DNA of 64,000 nt from Sediminicola sp. (GTDB lineage Bacteria; Bacteroidota; Bacteroidia; Flavobacteriales; Flavobacteriaceae): contig JAHEND010000003.1 of assembly GCA_024643325.1 (NCBI GenBank), forward strand, positions 1-64,000, written 5' to 3'. This document shows positions 36,814 to 45,424 of the stretch, piece by piece; the stretch's first letter is position 1, and each line of letters opens with the position of its first letter. The notes under the pieces were generated by a model. The model worked only from the letters and a program-made list of their open reading frames with translations, was not told where the DNA came from and did not search any database. The position numbers were made by a program, and so were the translations under genes.

Positions 36814-37548
36814 CTAATCTTGAAGGTCTTTGATCATCTGACCCCTAACCCGATCACTAAGTGCTTTAGCCTCTTTGGGCGTCATGTCTTTGGTGTCTAT
36901 AAATTCACACACCTTTACCTTAGAAGTGCCTGGTCTTCCATGAAAAAACTCAAAAGGGAAAAGCTTTTTATGATCGTAAAAAATGATGGGCACTAAGGGT
37001 ATTTGATGGAAGATAGCCATCTTAAAAGCACCATCCTTAAAGCGGTCTAAAACAATCTCAGGGGGTGGTACGCCACCCTCAGGAAATATACAAACACTAA
37101 GTCCATTTTCTAATCGCTTTTGTGCTTTTCTATACACATCTATTCTGCTCTGGGTATTGTCTCTGTCTACCAAAATACATACCCTTTTATAAAAAAAACC
37201 AAAAATAGGAAACTGGGTCAGTTCCTTCTTTCCTACAAAGACAAATGGGTGGGGGCTCAAGGCCAACATAGCCATAATGTCTAACATAGAGGTGTGGTTT
37301 GGGGCGAGCATATAGCTTTGATTAGGCTTAAAGCGTTCCGTCCATTGCACTTTTAAGGGAATTCCCATAGCAAATAAGATCGGTTTGGCCCATAAGTTTC
37401 TGGCCAGCCAATAAAACTTAGGGTACCAGTCCTTTTTTAGGGTGGTGACAAAAAGTGCTGGAGAGAATATAATAATCAGTGATACGGTGATCAAATAAAA
37501 CCATATCCTATAAAATGGAATTGCTAGGTAATGAAATAACGTTTGCAT
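36814..37548 (-). CDS. plsC: 1-acyl-sn-glycerol-3-phosphate acyltransferase
   Basis: 244 residues from ATG 37546-37548 (MQTLFHYLAIPFY). An in-frame extension to 37659 would run through the trpS start and promoter, so it is rejected. One N-terminal membrane helix is followed by the PlsC domain with block I NHTSMLD (HX4D catalytic) and block III FPEGG. Makes phosphatidic acid at the inner membrane. A consensus -7 element ends 5 nt before the ATG, which supports this start and suggests a leaderless mRNA. Confidence 0.92.
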   Translation of the reverse strand: MQTLFHYLAIPFYRIWFYLITVSLIIIFSPALFVTTLKKDWYPKFYWLARNLWAKPILFAMGIPLKVQWTERFKPNQSYMLAPNHTSMLDIMAMLALSPHPFVFVGKKELTQFPIFGFFYKRVCILVDRDNTQSRIDVYRKAQKRLENGLSVCIFPEGGVPPPEIVLDRFKDGAFKMAIFHQIPLVPIIFYDHKKLFPFEFFHGRPGTSKVKVCEFIDTKDMTPKEAKALSDRVRGQMIKDLQD

Positions 37549-37553
37549 GCCTT

Positions 37554-37561
37554 CAAATATA
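37554..37561 (-). promoter_or_regulatory. Putative plsC promoter -7 element
   Basis: Minus strand TATATTTG, exact TAnnTTTG, ending 5 nt before the plsC ATG. It predicts transcription starting at or beside the start codon. Confidence 0.5.
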
Positions 37562-37610
37562 ATGATAATATGCGGGGAGAAAATAGGGTGATAAAAAAGT
37601 ATATTTCTGT

Positions 37611-37618
37611 TACCTTTG
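37611..37618 (+). promoter_or_regulatory. Putative trpS promoter -7 element
   Basis: TACCTTTG, exact TAnnTTTG, 24 nt before the trpS ATG. Divergent from the plsC element 49 bp away. Confidence 0.5.
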
Positions 37619-37642
37619 TGTTTCTGATATGTAACAACTACT

Positions 37643-38611
37643 ATGGCAAGAATTCTCACAGGAGTACAAAGTACAGGCGTGCCTCATTTGGGTAATATTT
37701 TAGGGGCTATAAAACCTGCAATAGAGATGGCAAAAGACACAAACAACGATTCTTTCCTATTTATTGCAGACATGCATTCGCTGACCCAAATAAAAGATGG
37801 CGCCACGCTAAGGCACAATACTTATGCCACCGCAGCTACTTGGCTGGCATTTGGTCTAGATATTGAAAAGACGGTATTTTACAGGCAAAGCGACGTACCT
37901 CAAGTCACTGAGTTGTCCTGGTATTTAAGTTGTTTCTTTCCCTATCAAAGGCTCACCTTAGCCCATTCGTTTAAGGATAAGGCAGACCGCTTAGAAGATG
38001 TGAACGCAGGCTTATTCTCATACCCTATGCTCATGGCGGCAGATATTTTAGCCTACGATGCAGAATTTGTCCCCGTAGGCAAAGACCAATTGCAACACTT
38101 AGAAATGACCAGAGATGTAGCCGCAAGATTTCATGCAAAATTAGGGGACACTTTTGTACTACCAGAAGCCAAAGTACAAGAATCTAGTATGTATGTTCCA
38201 GGAACAGACGGAGGTAAAATGAGTAAGAGCAAAGGCAACACCATTGATCTATTCCAATCAGATAAGGCGCTCAGAAAACAAATTATGGGCATTCAAACAG
38301 ATTCTACCCCAATGGAAGATCCTAAGGATCCTGATACCGACAATGTATTTGCCCTTTACAAAATACTAGCCACTCCGGAGCAAACAGCTGTAATGAGGGA
38401 TAATTATACTAAAGGAAATTACGGTTTTGGACATGCCAAACAAGCCCTCTACGAATTAATACTCGATCAGTTTAACCCCGCTAGAGAACGTTTTGAGTAT
38501 TTCATGAATCACACAGAAGAAATAGACAGGGCTTTGGCTATAGGAGCAGAAAAAGCAAGCCTAGTAGCCAATAATGTGCTCACAAGGGTTAGGGAAAAAG
38601 TAGGCTATTAA
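37643..38611 (+). CDS. trpS: Tryptophanyl-tRNA synthetase
   Basis: 322 residues, class I synthetase. The HIGH-equivalent is PHLGNILG near residue 18 and the KMSKS loop is GGKMSKSKGN at about 190. The tryptophan pocket region DMHSLTQI and MLMAADILAYDAEFVPVGKDQ are typical. Cytoplasmic. No T-box or leader peptide is seen in the short upstream region. Converges with dprA. Confidence 0.97.
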   Translation: MARILTGVQSTGVPHLGNILGAIKPAIEMAKDTNNDSFLFIADMHSLTQIKDGATLRHNTYATAATWLAFGLDIEKTVFYRQSDVPQVTELSWYLSCFFPYQRLTLAHSFKDKADRLEDVNAGLFSYPMLMAADILAYDAEFVPVGKDQLQHLEMTRDVAARFHAKLGDTFVLPEAKVQESSMYVPGTDGGKMSKSKGNTIDLFQSDKALRKQIMGIQTDSTPMEDPKDPDTDNVFALYKILATPEQTAVMRDNYTKGNYGFGHAKQALYELILDQFNPARERFEYFMNHTEEIDRALAIGAEKASLVANNVLTRVREKVGY

Positions 38612-38667
38612 TTTAAATATTATAGGGTCTGATTTTTTCAGTAGTTATGGATTCTGGAGCGCTCATC

Positions 38668-39783
38668 TTAAATGGCCTCGTAGAATTGGCCAGGCAAATG
38701 CCGGACTCCTCCTTTGAGCTCTAAAGTCATTAAGCAAGGATACAACACTTTTATCTCCCATTCTAATAGTCTCGCCAAATGGTCTACATGCATTTTCCCC
38801 TTCGAAAAAAGGCATTGATACAAGGTAGATTCTTCTGGGGTGAAATGGGCTGTTTTATCTTTAACGCTATCATTGGTGCTACTAACTAAATCCATATTTA
38901 AAACGATCCCAGGCTGATCTTGCCAGTTCATACTATTGATTAGATCTCTAGAATGGGTGAGCATTTGCGCTTTTAAATGTTTAATGAGGTCGTTACAGCC
39001 TTCACTAAAAAAGTCTGTACTTCTCCCTGGAACCGCAAAAACAGCACGATCATAGCTATTGGCTAATTGGGCAGTGTGTAAGGAGCCCCCTTTCTTAGCA
39101 GATTCCACTACAAGGGTCGCTTGAGAAAGACCTGCTATTATCCTATTTCTACTCACAAAATGACCGGGTAAAGCATGCATTCCAGAAAAAAATTCCGTGT
39201 AAAAACCACCTTGCTCCATGACCTCTTTGATATAAGGGCGGTGGAGGGCTGGGTAAATTCTTTTAAATCCATGGGCCAGACATCCAATGGTTTGTAAGCC
39301 CTGTTCTGCGGCTGCTCTTTGAATCGTAATGTCTATCCCTTTGGCAAAGCCACTCACTATTACTGGGTCTAATGGCCTTATCTCCTCTATAAATTGCGCA
39401 CAAAAGTCTTTGCCCATACCTGTCATTTTACGCGTACCTACAATGGCTATAATTTTTTTAGCCCCTGTATTTAAATGGCCTTTTCCAAAGAGAAGAACAG
39501 GCGCATCTGGAGCTAAAGAGAGAAAATAAGGGTAATTCGAATCTTCAAAATAAAAGGTTTGGATCTTATTGGCAATTATAAAGTCATACTCTTCAGTAGC
39601 CAATTTAAGGTACCATGCATGCAGATAATCCGGTGGTGTTTTTGATTCTTTAACAGAAAGCACCATGCTGTTGTTTCTTGGAGATTCAAAAAAAGCTTGG
39701 GCAGAACCATAATGAGAAATGATTTTGCGTGCTGTTTTTGCCCCTACTCCCGGGAGGGCTTGTAGGCGCAAAACTGCAATCAT
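38668..39783 (-). CDS. dprA: DNA-processing protein DprA
   Basis: 371 residues from ATG 39781-39783 (MIAVLRLQALPGVG); a GTG 7 codons upstream is an alternative. Loads RecA on incoming single-stranded DNA during transformation. The N-terminal SAM/HhH-like part has LPGVGAKTARKI. The Rossmann-like core has VGTRKMTGMG, VSGFAKGIDITI and SRNRIIAGLS, and a C-terminal winged-helix follows. Encoded close to recA, though on the opposite strand. Confidence 0.93.
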   Translation of the reverse strand: MIAVLRLQALPGVGAKTARKIISHYGSAQAFFESPRNNSMVLSVKESKTPPDYLHAWYLKLATEEYDFIIANKIQTFYFEDSNYPYFLSLAPDAPVLLFGKGHLNTGAKKIIAIVGTRKMTGMGKDFCAQFIEEIRPLDPVIVSGFAKGIDITIQRAAAEQGLQTIGCLAHGFKRIYPALHRPYIKEVMEQGGFYTEFFSGMHALPGHFVSRNRIIAGLSQATLVVESAKKGGSLHTAQLANSYDRAVFAVPGRSTDFFSEGCNDLIKHLKAQMLTHSRDLINSMNWQDQPGIVLNMDLVSSTNDSVKDKTAHFTPEESTLYQCLFSKGKMHVDHLARLLEWEIKVLYPCLMTLELKGGVRHLPGQFYEAI

Positions 39784-39884
39784 AAATACCTTAGAGCGTT
39801 GCACATAACTATTTTCTATAAGTTACGCTTTTAAAATGTTAATAAAAAATAGTCCACTCAATTTTAAAAAGCGCCAAAAAAGGC

Positions 39885-39892
39885 CATATTTG
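39885..39892 (+). promoter_or_regulatory. Possible -7 element of the HU/SPOR gene
   Basis: CATATTTG, one mismatch from TAnnTTTG, ends 5 nt before the ATG at 39898. Confidence 0.3.
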
Positions 39893-39897
39893 TAATC

Positions 39898-40857
39898 ATG
39901 CAATTAGAGAAGTACATAAGCCCGTTATTATTTAGATACAACTGTGTAGTGATACCTGGTTTTGGTGCTGTTCTAACGCACGAGAAAGGTGCTAGTCACC
40001 ATGAGAAAACACATACGTTTTATCCGCCAACAAAGGTGGTGTCTTTTAATGCACAGCTACACGTTGGAGACGGCATATTAGTTTCTCATATAGCCGCTGT
40101 GCTTTCAATCACATATGAAGCTGCTTTGTCACTTGTAAAGGAAGAGGTACAATTGTGGAAATCAGAATTGAATTCTGGCCATGCGCTCGCTTTAGACGGT
40201 TTGGGTGTTTTTACCCAAAACAGCGAAGCTAAAATAAGCTTTAAACCTTTTCACGAATACAACTATTTGCCTGCTTCCTTTGGATTACAGGCGGTTAAAG
40301 TAGTTCCTACAGCCGGATTAAATCTAAGTCCCCAACAATCTTCTGAGCCTGTTGTCTTTCAATTAGACCCTCAATACGCCCATAAAAATGTGAGGCAATT
40401 TAGAAAGGTTTTATTGAGATATGCTGCAACAGCTCTTATTGGTGTTAGTGGAGCGCTCAGTGTTTACCAATCTTATAATCTTCATACAGAAAACAAAAGA
40501 GTGGCCTTTCAAGAGGCAACCAAAGAAGTGGAACACAAAATCCAAGAAGCTACTTTTTTTAACAGCAACCCACTTTCCCTCTCTACTGTAGAAATAAGCT
40601 TGGCTAAAAAAGAAATAACCAAACCTTCTTTTTTTATTATTGCAGGTGCCTTCAGAGAGCCTGAAAATGCGTCTAAACGCATTGCCCAACTGAAAAAAAG
40701 TGGCTATGAAAAAGCTAGCTACTTGGGCCCTAACAGATATGGCTTACACCAAGTGAGCTTTCAAGGATTTGTAACGGAATCTGAGGCTAGGACATTCCTC
40801 AAAGAAGTTCAAGCACAGTTTGCCAAAGACGCTTGGTTGTTGGTGGCAAAAAAATAA
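39898..40857 (+). CDS. HU-like (CCDC81 type) plus SPOR domain membrane protein
   Basis: 319 residues. The N-terminal 130 residues match the prokaryotic CCDC81/HU-like domains common in Bacteroidota (YISPLLFRYNCVVIPGFGAVL and FNAQLHVGDGILVSHIA). One membrane helix lies near 177-193 (RYAATALIGVSGALSVY). The C-terminal 75 residues form a SPOR domain (FFIIAGAFREPENASKRIAQLK), which binds peptidoglycan stripped of stem peptides at division sites. The layout fits a protein linking cytoplasmic elements to septal peptidoglycan; the exact role is unknown. Confidence 0.85.
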   Translation: MQLEKYISPLLFRYNCVVIPGFGAVLTHEKGASHHEKTHTFYPPTKVVSFNAQLHVGDGILVSHIAAVLSITYEAALSLVKEEVQLWKSELNSGHALALDGLGVFTQNSEAKISFKPFHEYNYLPASFGLQAVKVVPTAGLNLSPQQSSEPVVFQLDPQYAHKNVRQFRKVLLRYAATALIGVSGALSVYQSYNLHTENKRVAFQEATKEVEHKIQEATFFNSNPLSLSTVEISLAKKEITKPSFFIIAGAFREPENASKRIAQLKKSGYEKASYLGPNRYGLHQVSFQGFVTESEARTFLKEVQAQFAKDAWLLVAKK

Positions 40858-40864
40858 GCGTTTC

Positions 40865-40897
40865 TTGGTTGTTTCGCCAAATCCCACCCTATCTTTG
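40865..40897 (+). promoter_or_regulatory. Putative acyl-CoA thioesterase promoter
   Basis: TATCTTTG (40890-40897), exact TAnnTTTG, with TTG at 40865-40867 (22-nt spacer) or 40869-40871 (18-nt spacer). It is 17 nt before the ATG. Confidence 0.55.
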
Positions 40898-40914
40898 CAA
40901 AACATACATGCCTT

Positions 40915-41436
40915 ATGAAAGCAAAGTTACCTTCCGAATCCAGAACCGTGATGACTGATATGGTTTTACCAAGTGAAACCAATCCTTTAAACAACCTTTT
41001 TGGCGGTGAATTACTCGCTAGAATGGATCGAGCAGCCAGTATTGCTGCCAGAAGACACTCTAGAAGAATTACGGTAACCGCTTCGGTAAATCATGTTGCC
41101 TTTAACAGATCTGTTCCCGTAGGAAGTGTGGTGACTGTAGAGGCACATGTGTCTAGGGCTTTTAACACTTCTATGGAAGTTTTCATAGATGTTTGGATGG
41201 AAGATAGGTTTAGTGGTGAAAAGACCAAAGCCAATGAGGCCATCTATACTTTTGTTGCAGTAGACGACACTGGGAAGCCAACTGAGGTGCCCCCACTTAA
41301 GCCAGAAACCCCTTTAGAAGAGGAGCGATTTGCCGCAGCACTGAGAAGAAAGCAGCTGTCTTTGGTTTTGGCGGGTAAAATGAAACCTACAGACGCTACA
41401 GAATTAAAGGCTTTATTTATGGGAGAAAATGCCTAG
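40915..41436 (+). CDS. Acyl-CoA thioesterase, YciA/BACH hotdog family
   Basis: 173 residues. Single hotdog domain: LPSETNPLNNLFGGELLARMD carries the catalytic Asn/Asp region, then VTASVNHVAFNRSVPVGSVV and a short C-terminal helical tail. Hydrolyses acyl-CoA thioesters in the cytoplasm. The last 4 bp overlap the stop of the convergent nucleotidase gene, so the two transcripts must overlap. Confidence 0.9.
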   Translation: MKAKLPSESRTVMTDMVLPSETNPLNNLFGGELLARMDRAASIAARRHSRRITVTASVNHVAFNRSVPVGSVVTVEAHVSRAFNTSMEVFIDVWMEDRFSGEKTKANEAIYTFVAVDDTGKPTEVPPLKPETPLEEERFAAALRRKQLSLVLAGKMKPTDATELKALFMGENA

Positions 41437-42863
41437 TCTAAAGATCTGTCACAGCCTTCATTTTCAATAGCAACTTCCTGTTTGCTCAAAAAATCTATTA
41501 AATAATCTGCCGTAGTAAAATCATAGCGCATTAGTAGTTGCTGAAAAGTGTCTGGGTTTGTGTTACTAATGTAGTCGTTCACTGCTATAATCAGTTGGGT
41601 AGTATCTGCCAAAACATTACCTCCTGGGGTGTCTCTGATCGTTATATCACTTCCCTCTCTACGAATGTCTAATCCTGCATATGCCAAAGAGTATTGGCTT
41701 TGAAAAAAGGTCTTAAGCGCAGAAACTTTCATACTATAAGTCTCTAGGCCATTGCCAAAAGGATCAATAGTATAAATGTCATAAGGTCTAATATTTCCTT
41801 CTGCTAAATTGCTCCTGACTCCGCCATAGTTTTGAATAGAAAGATCTGCTCCAGTTTCCTCCAATAAAGCGGTGGTATAAAAACAAGCCGTCTCAGCGCG
41901 ATTATGGTCGTGAGATGCGGTAGCTATTGTAGTATAAAACTCCGGCCTGTTGTTATAGGTCGCAATTGTATTTGCCACAGTGGGGTCTTCTGGGTGATCT
42001 TCGCTTAAATCTATTACAGTATAGGCTTGGTTTACAATTTTACCCGCTGCTACCTGCAACACCAATTTGGTAAGGTACTGCATATGAGCGCCAGACTGAA
42101 TCATTGGCACCTCTCTATATACCTCATTATACAACTGATGGCTGTGCCCTCCTACGACCAAATCTACAAAAGTTTCACTACCACTAAAAGACTGATCAAT
42201 GAGTCTTTTATCTGCATCTTTACCGTAATGCGTTAGCGCTACAACCAAGTCTGCTTCTAATATCTGCTTATTATTTCGGTAGCTTGCCACAACATTAGCC
42301 CCTTGCTGAAAAGCCAACCCGTCCATGTTTTTTGGATGAGAAAGCGGTAAATCTCCACGAGAACTATTTTCTACCACCCCTATAAAAGCAATACTAAATC
42401 CGTCTTTTTCAATAACGGCATAAGGTTCTGGCGTATTTAACACCCCTCCAATATTCTCCACATTAGCACAAATAAAAGGAAAGTCTGCTTGTGCTATTCT
42501 GCTATTTAACACTTCTTGTCCATAATCAAACTCATGATTTCCTAGTACAGAAACATCCATGCCAACAGCACTCATAACATCTATTATTGGGCTCCCTTTT
42601 TCTGGGTGAAAATCTACAATAGGATTGCCTGAAAAAACATCTCCACCGCTCACAAAAAACACCTTATCACTCGCTTTCTTTGCCTGATCAATAAAAGGTT
42701 TCACCTTAGAGAAACGGTCTATTTTACCATGCATATCATTTAAGGCAAACAAGACAATCTCAGTTGTCGCAGTCTTTGTGTCTTTTGTTGGAGAGCTTGT
42801 AGTGTCATTATTACCACAAGACCACAATAAAATGATGAATGAGAGGGCGAGGATTTTTTTCAT
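41433..42863 (-). CDS. 5'-nucleotidase/UshA-type metallophosphatase lipoprotein
   Basis: 476 residues. Lipoprotein signal with cysteine at 16 (ILLWSCGNND). The metallophosphoesterase domain has ALNDMHGK, GGDVFSGNP, GNHEFDYG, and the GGHSH metal motif. The C-terminal 5'-nucleotidase domain (from about 290) has IQNYGGVRSNL and the substrate-binding IDPFGNGLET. Predicted to release phosphate or nucleosides from nucleotides outside the cytoplasm. In many Flavobacteria these two domains are encoded by adjacent genes; here they are in one. Confidence 0.88.
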   Translation of the reverse strand: MKKILALSFIILLWSCGNNDTTSSPTKDTKTATTEIVLFALNDMHGKIDRFSKVKPFIDQAKKASDKVFFVSGGDVFSGNPIVDFHPEKGSPIIDVMSAVGMDVSVLGNHEFDYGQEVLNSRIAQADFPFICANVENIGGVLNTPEPYAVIEKDGFSIAFIGVVENSSRGDLPLSHPKNMDGLAFQQGANVVASYRNNKQILEADLVVALTHYGKDADKRLIDQSFSGSETFVDLVVGGHSHQLYNEVYREVPMIQSGAHMQYLTKLVLQVAAGKIVNQAYTVIDLSEDHPEDPTVANTIATYNNRPEFYTTIATASHDHNRAETACFYTTALLEETGADLSIQNYGGVRSNLAEGNIRPYDIYTIDPFGNGLETYSMKVSALKTFFQSQYSLAYAGLDIRREGSDITIRDTPGGNVLADTTQLIIAVNDYISNTNPDTFQQLLMRYDFTTADYLIDFLSKQEVAIENEGCDRSLD

Positions 42864-42867
42864 GGTA

Positions 42868-42875
42868 TAAAATTA
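42868..42875 (-). promoter_or_regulatory. Possible -7 element of the nucleotidase gene
   Basis: Minus strand TAATTTTA, one mismatch from TAnnTTTG, ends 4 nt before the ATG. Confidence 0.3.
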
Positions 42876-42974
42876 CAATATACCTTTAAAAGGATTTGTA
42901 CTTAAGCACAAAAAGTGTCTGCTAAATTGGTATCAAAAAAACACGACGGTATAAAAGAGCAGTCAAGTTAAGGC

Positions 42975-43008
42975 AAAAAAAACCTCCACGGCATAAATGC
43001 GGTGGAGG
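42975..43008 (-). terminator. Strong minus-strand terminator between envC and the nucleotidase gene
   Basis: On the minus strand a CCTCCAC stem (43008-43002 with 42989-42983), extended by a GCA/TGC pair block after one mismatch, is followed by eight T (42982-42975). It lies 125 bp past the envC stop, after a weaker hairpin next to that stop. Confidence 0.75.
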
Positions 43009-43101
43009 GTAAAGCATATAGTAGGTAAGTTGTTTGGGTATTATGTCTTGCTTTAATTACCAATTCAATACCGCTAAATTAAACAAGTAATCCCTGCTAA
43101 A

Positions 43102-43132
43102 AAATACTCTCAATACAATGAGAATACTTTTT
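43102..43132 (-). terminator. Possible envC terminator
   Basis: Directly after the envC stop the minus strand forms an imperfect stem (ATTCTCA pairing with TGAGAGT, two mismatches) followed by a run of T. Weaker than the one at 42975-43008. Confidence 0.45.
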
Positions 43133-44365
43133 TTACCTTAAATTATACACCCATTCTTGTGGGTTTAGCCTAGTGCTGTTCTGATATAAATAGAATTTTA
43201 GTACCGTCTGCCCTTCAGTATCATTAGTGGCAATTTCTCCTAGAGATTGTTTCTCTTTAACAAGGTCTCCTTTTTTTACCCCCAATGTTTTTAAGTTATA
43301 ATAAGTGCTTATAAAATTTCCGTGTTTGATTTGCACCCCTAAATTCCCGCCGGGTACTGCCATAATAGCAATGACTTCTCCTTCAAAAATAGCCCTAGCC
43401 TGTGCGCCTTTTTCAGTGACAATAGTCACCCCGTTATTCTGGTGTTTAATCCCAGGATAAACGGGGTCTGAATATACGCCGTAACCTCTTTTAAGCAATC
43501 CTTTCTCCAAAGGCCAAATGAGTTTTCCTTTATTGGCTGTGAAATTATTGGCCACTCTTTTGGCTTCAGGGGTCAGCAAGAAGCTAGCACCCCCTTTAAC
43601 GCCTTTGGCTTTTTTATTCGCAGCAGCAATAGCCGCCTTGATCAATGCTTCAATTTTGTTCTCTAAATCCTTAGCTTCTTTTTGCTTCTTACGAATGGCA
43701 GCAGTATATTTTCTTTCGTTTTGCCTAATGTTTTTTAAGACTTTAGCCTTTTCTTGCTTTTCAGAGAGGAGCTGCTTTTTAGCAGCTTTGTTAGACAAGA
43801 CCAAAGCCTCTTTGGCTTTGCGCTGTCTATTCAAAGAGCTGATCTTCTCCTCTAGTGCTTTAGTTTGAATAGTAATTCCTTCCCCTTGCCTTTTCCTGTA
43901 AGCTTGGTACTGCTTTAGGTATTGCAAGCGCTTGTAGGCCATATAGAAATTCTTAGACGAGAGTAGAAAGAGTAACCTGTTTTCTTGGGCTCTGTGCAAA
44001 TAGGACTTTTGAATCATTTGCGCGTACTCTTTTTTTAGTGCTGTTAAGGCCTTTTGTTGGTCCTTCACTTCTTTTTGATTGGCGCTAATTTGTCTTGTAA
44101 GTAAATTGGCTTGTTGGTTGGTGAGTCTAATGAGTTGTTCTCTAACCTTGATTTTTTTATTGGCAGTCTCTAAATCTTCCAATACTGCACCACGTTCCCG
44201 TTTTTTTACAGATAGTAGACGGTTCATTTCTTTTATTTCCTTTTCTAGGGCACTTTTTTTAGCCTCTAATGCTTTTTGATCTTTAGTTTGTCCAAAGACT
44301 TTTGGAGCTATAGCTAGAAAGCACAGCGACAAAAGGATGGTTAAAAAAGATTTCTTGTAATGCAT
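43133..44365 (-). CDS. EnvC-like murein hydrolase activator (degenerate LytM/M23)
   Basis: 410 residues. Signal peptide to about residue 25 (VFGQ). Residues 28-255 are a long Lys/Glu/Gln-rich coiled coil. The C-terminal LytM domain lacks the catalytic set: the first motif reads KHQNNGVTI (no Asp), and the HxH that normally sits in HLHFE reads LKFYLY. As in E. coli EnvC this points to an activator of amidases at the septum rather than an enzyme. It is the first gene of its own unit, 93 bp downstream of the DUF4292 gene. Confidence 0.88.
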   Translation of the reverse strand: MHYKKSFLTILLSLCFLAIAPKVFGQTKDQKALEAKKSALEKEIKEMNRLLSVKKRERGAVLEDLETANKKIKVREQLIRLTNQQANLLTRQISANQKEVKDQQKALTALKKEYAQMIQKSYLHRAQENRLLFLLSSKNFYMAYKRLQYLKQYQAYRKRQGEGITIQTKALEEKISSLNRQRKAKEALVLSNKAAKKQLLSEKQEKAKVLKNIRQNERKYTAAIRKKQKEAKDLENKIEALIKAAIAAANKKAKGVKGGASFLLTPEAKRVANNFTANKGKLIWPLEKGLLKRGYGVYSDPVYPGIKHQNNGVTIVTEKGAQARAIFEGEVIAIMAVPGGNLGVQIKHGNFISTYYNLKTLGVKKGDLVKEKQSLGEIATNDTEGQTVLKFYLYQNSTRLNPQEWVYNLR

Positions 44366-44458
44366 TTAAGGAATGGGGGTTTGAACAGCTGCTACAGAAT
44401 TTGGGTGTGTTATGGGTTTTAAAGATTATTTGGCCTTGTATTTTTGTTTTTAATGGAG

Positions 44459-45265
44459 TTAGTCTGTGTCCATTTTGAGCTCTAAGGCTTTTAATCCCTT
44501 GGGTATTTTAAAGGGAAAAGATAAAGAGCGGTTCACACTAATATTTTTATAACTTATTGCCACTGTTGTTTCTGTTTTAGCCGTTTGTGCAGAGACTGCA
44601 ATTTCGCTGGGAAGCAAAAGGCCATCCATTTCCGTATAAGAAGGATATTGAATACTGAGGTTGTTTTCTGTACCTCCTTGGCTTATTTGTGTTTGGGCTA
44701 CTTTAAAATTCTTAGAGTCTATGTCTACAAAAAGCTTAAACAATGCCTGAGCTTTCTGGGGTTTTAAACGGTAAACCTGAGCCGTAGGCTCTACATTAAA
44801 TCGCTGCTGCTTTAAATCTAAGGCAGCTTCTCCCAACAAAAGACCTTGGAGCATATTAAAATCTAAAGGCGTACCTAAAAAATTGCTCAAATCTGCAAAA
44901 TCTCCCTCAAAGGAAAGGTTGTTAACACTGGAATAAAAGGCTATTTTATCTGGCGTAATAAGTGCTTTACCCATGCCAAAAAATACCGAAATCCAGAGGG
45001 TCTTATCTCGTTCCATCCTAAAAGTGGCTGGAATCCCTTGGCTGGTGGAACCGCTCTTGTAATCAATTTTCATTTTACCACTTAAGGTTTTAAAATTTCC
45101 AGAAGCTGCGTAATGGTTTTTAATGACTGATTTAGCACTTAAGTTTTTAAGCCCGCCTGATTCAGAACGCGCTACAAGGCCCCCCTTCTTAGTGCCACAA
45201 GCCGTTAAAGCAAGTGTTAAAGCGAAGAAGAAAAACCTTTTGTACAGAGCGATATTCCAAGACAT
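44459..45265 (-). CDS. DUF4292 lipoprotein
   Basis: 268 residues from ATG 45263-45265 (MSWNIALYKRF), where the lipoprotein signal starts; the lipobox is LTAC with cysteine at about 23. An in-frame extension to 45412 would carry the promoter inside it and is rejected. DUF4292 is found across Bacteroidota, usually near cell-envelope genes; the beta-rich sequence (KTLSGKMKIDYKSG, ISVFFGMGKALITPDKIAFYS) resembles LolA/LolB-like lipid-binding proteins, but I am not sure of that relation. Outer-membrane or periplasmic. Confidence 0.83.
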   Translation of the reverse strand: MSWNIALYKRFFFFALTLALTACGTKKGGLVARSESGGLKNLSAKSVIKNHYAASGNFKTLSGKMKIDYKSGSTSQGIPATFRMERDKTLWISVFFGMGKALITPDKIAFYSSVNNLSFEGDFADLSNFLGTPLDFNMLQGLLLGEAALDLKQQRFNVEPTAQVYRLKPQKAQALFKLFVDIDSKNFKVAQTQISQGGTENNLSIQYPSYTEMDGLLLPSEIAVSAQTAKTETTVAISYKNISVNRSLSFPFKIPKGLKALELKMDTD

Positions 45266-45296
45266 GCCTTTGATTTTTTTTTGAAGTAATACCATG

Positions 45297-45304
45297 CAAA
45301 GATA
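45297..45304 (-). promoter_or_regulatory. Putative DUF4292 gene promoter -7 element
   Basis: Minus strand TATCTTTG, exact TAnnTTTG, 31 nt before the ATG. Separates this gene from dut upstream. Confidence 0.5.
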
Positions 45305-45339
45305 CAATTTTGGTGCCAAGATTACTTCTGTCAGACAAC

Positions 45340-45353
45340 ACCAATTAATTGGT
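45340..45353. promoter_or_regulatory. 14-bp palindrome upstream of the DUF4292 gene
   Basis: ACCAATTAATTGGT is a perfect palindrome lying about 35 bp upstream of the -7 element at 45297-45304, in the 159-bp gap between dut and the DUF4292 gene. Candidate operator or activator site. Confidence 0.4.
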
Positions 45354-45424
45354 TCCTTGTATACATCCAATACAGCGCAATTGCAGGAGCCCTGTTTTAG
45401 AAGCGCCACCAATTCGTGTCACGC

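Noticed and set aside
45266-45412. N-terminal extension of the DUF4292 gene
   Set aside because: It would place the lipoprotein signal internally and contain the consensus promoter element and the palindrome.
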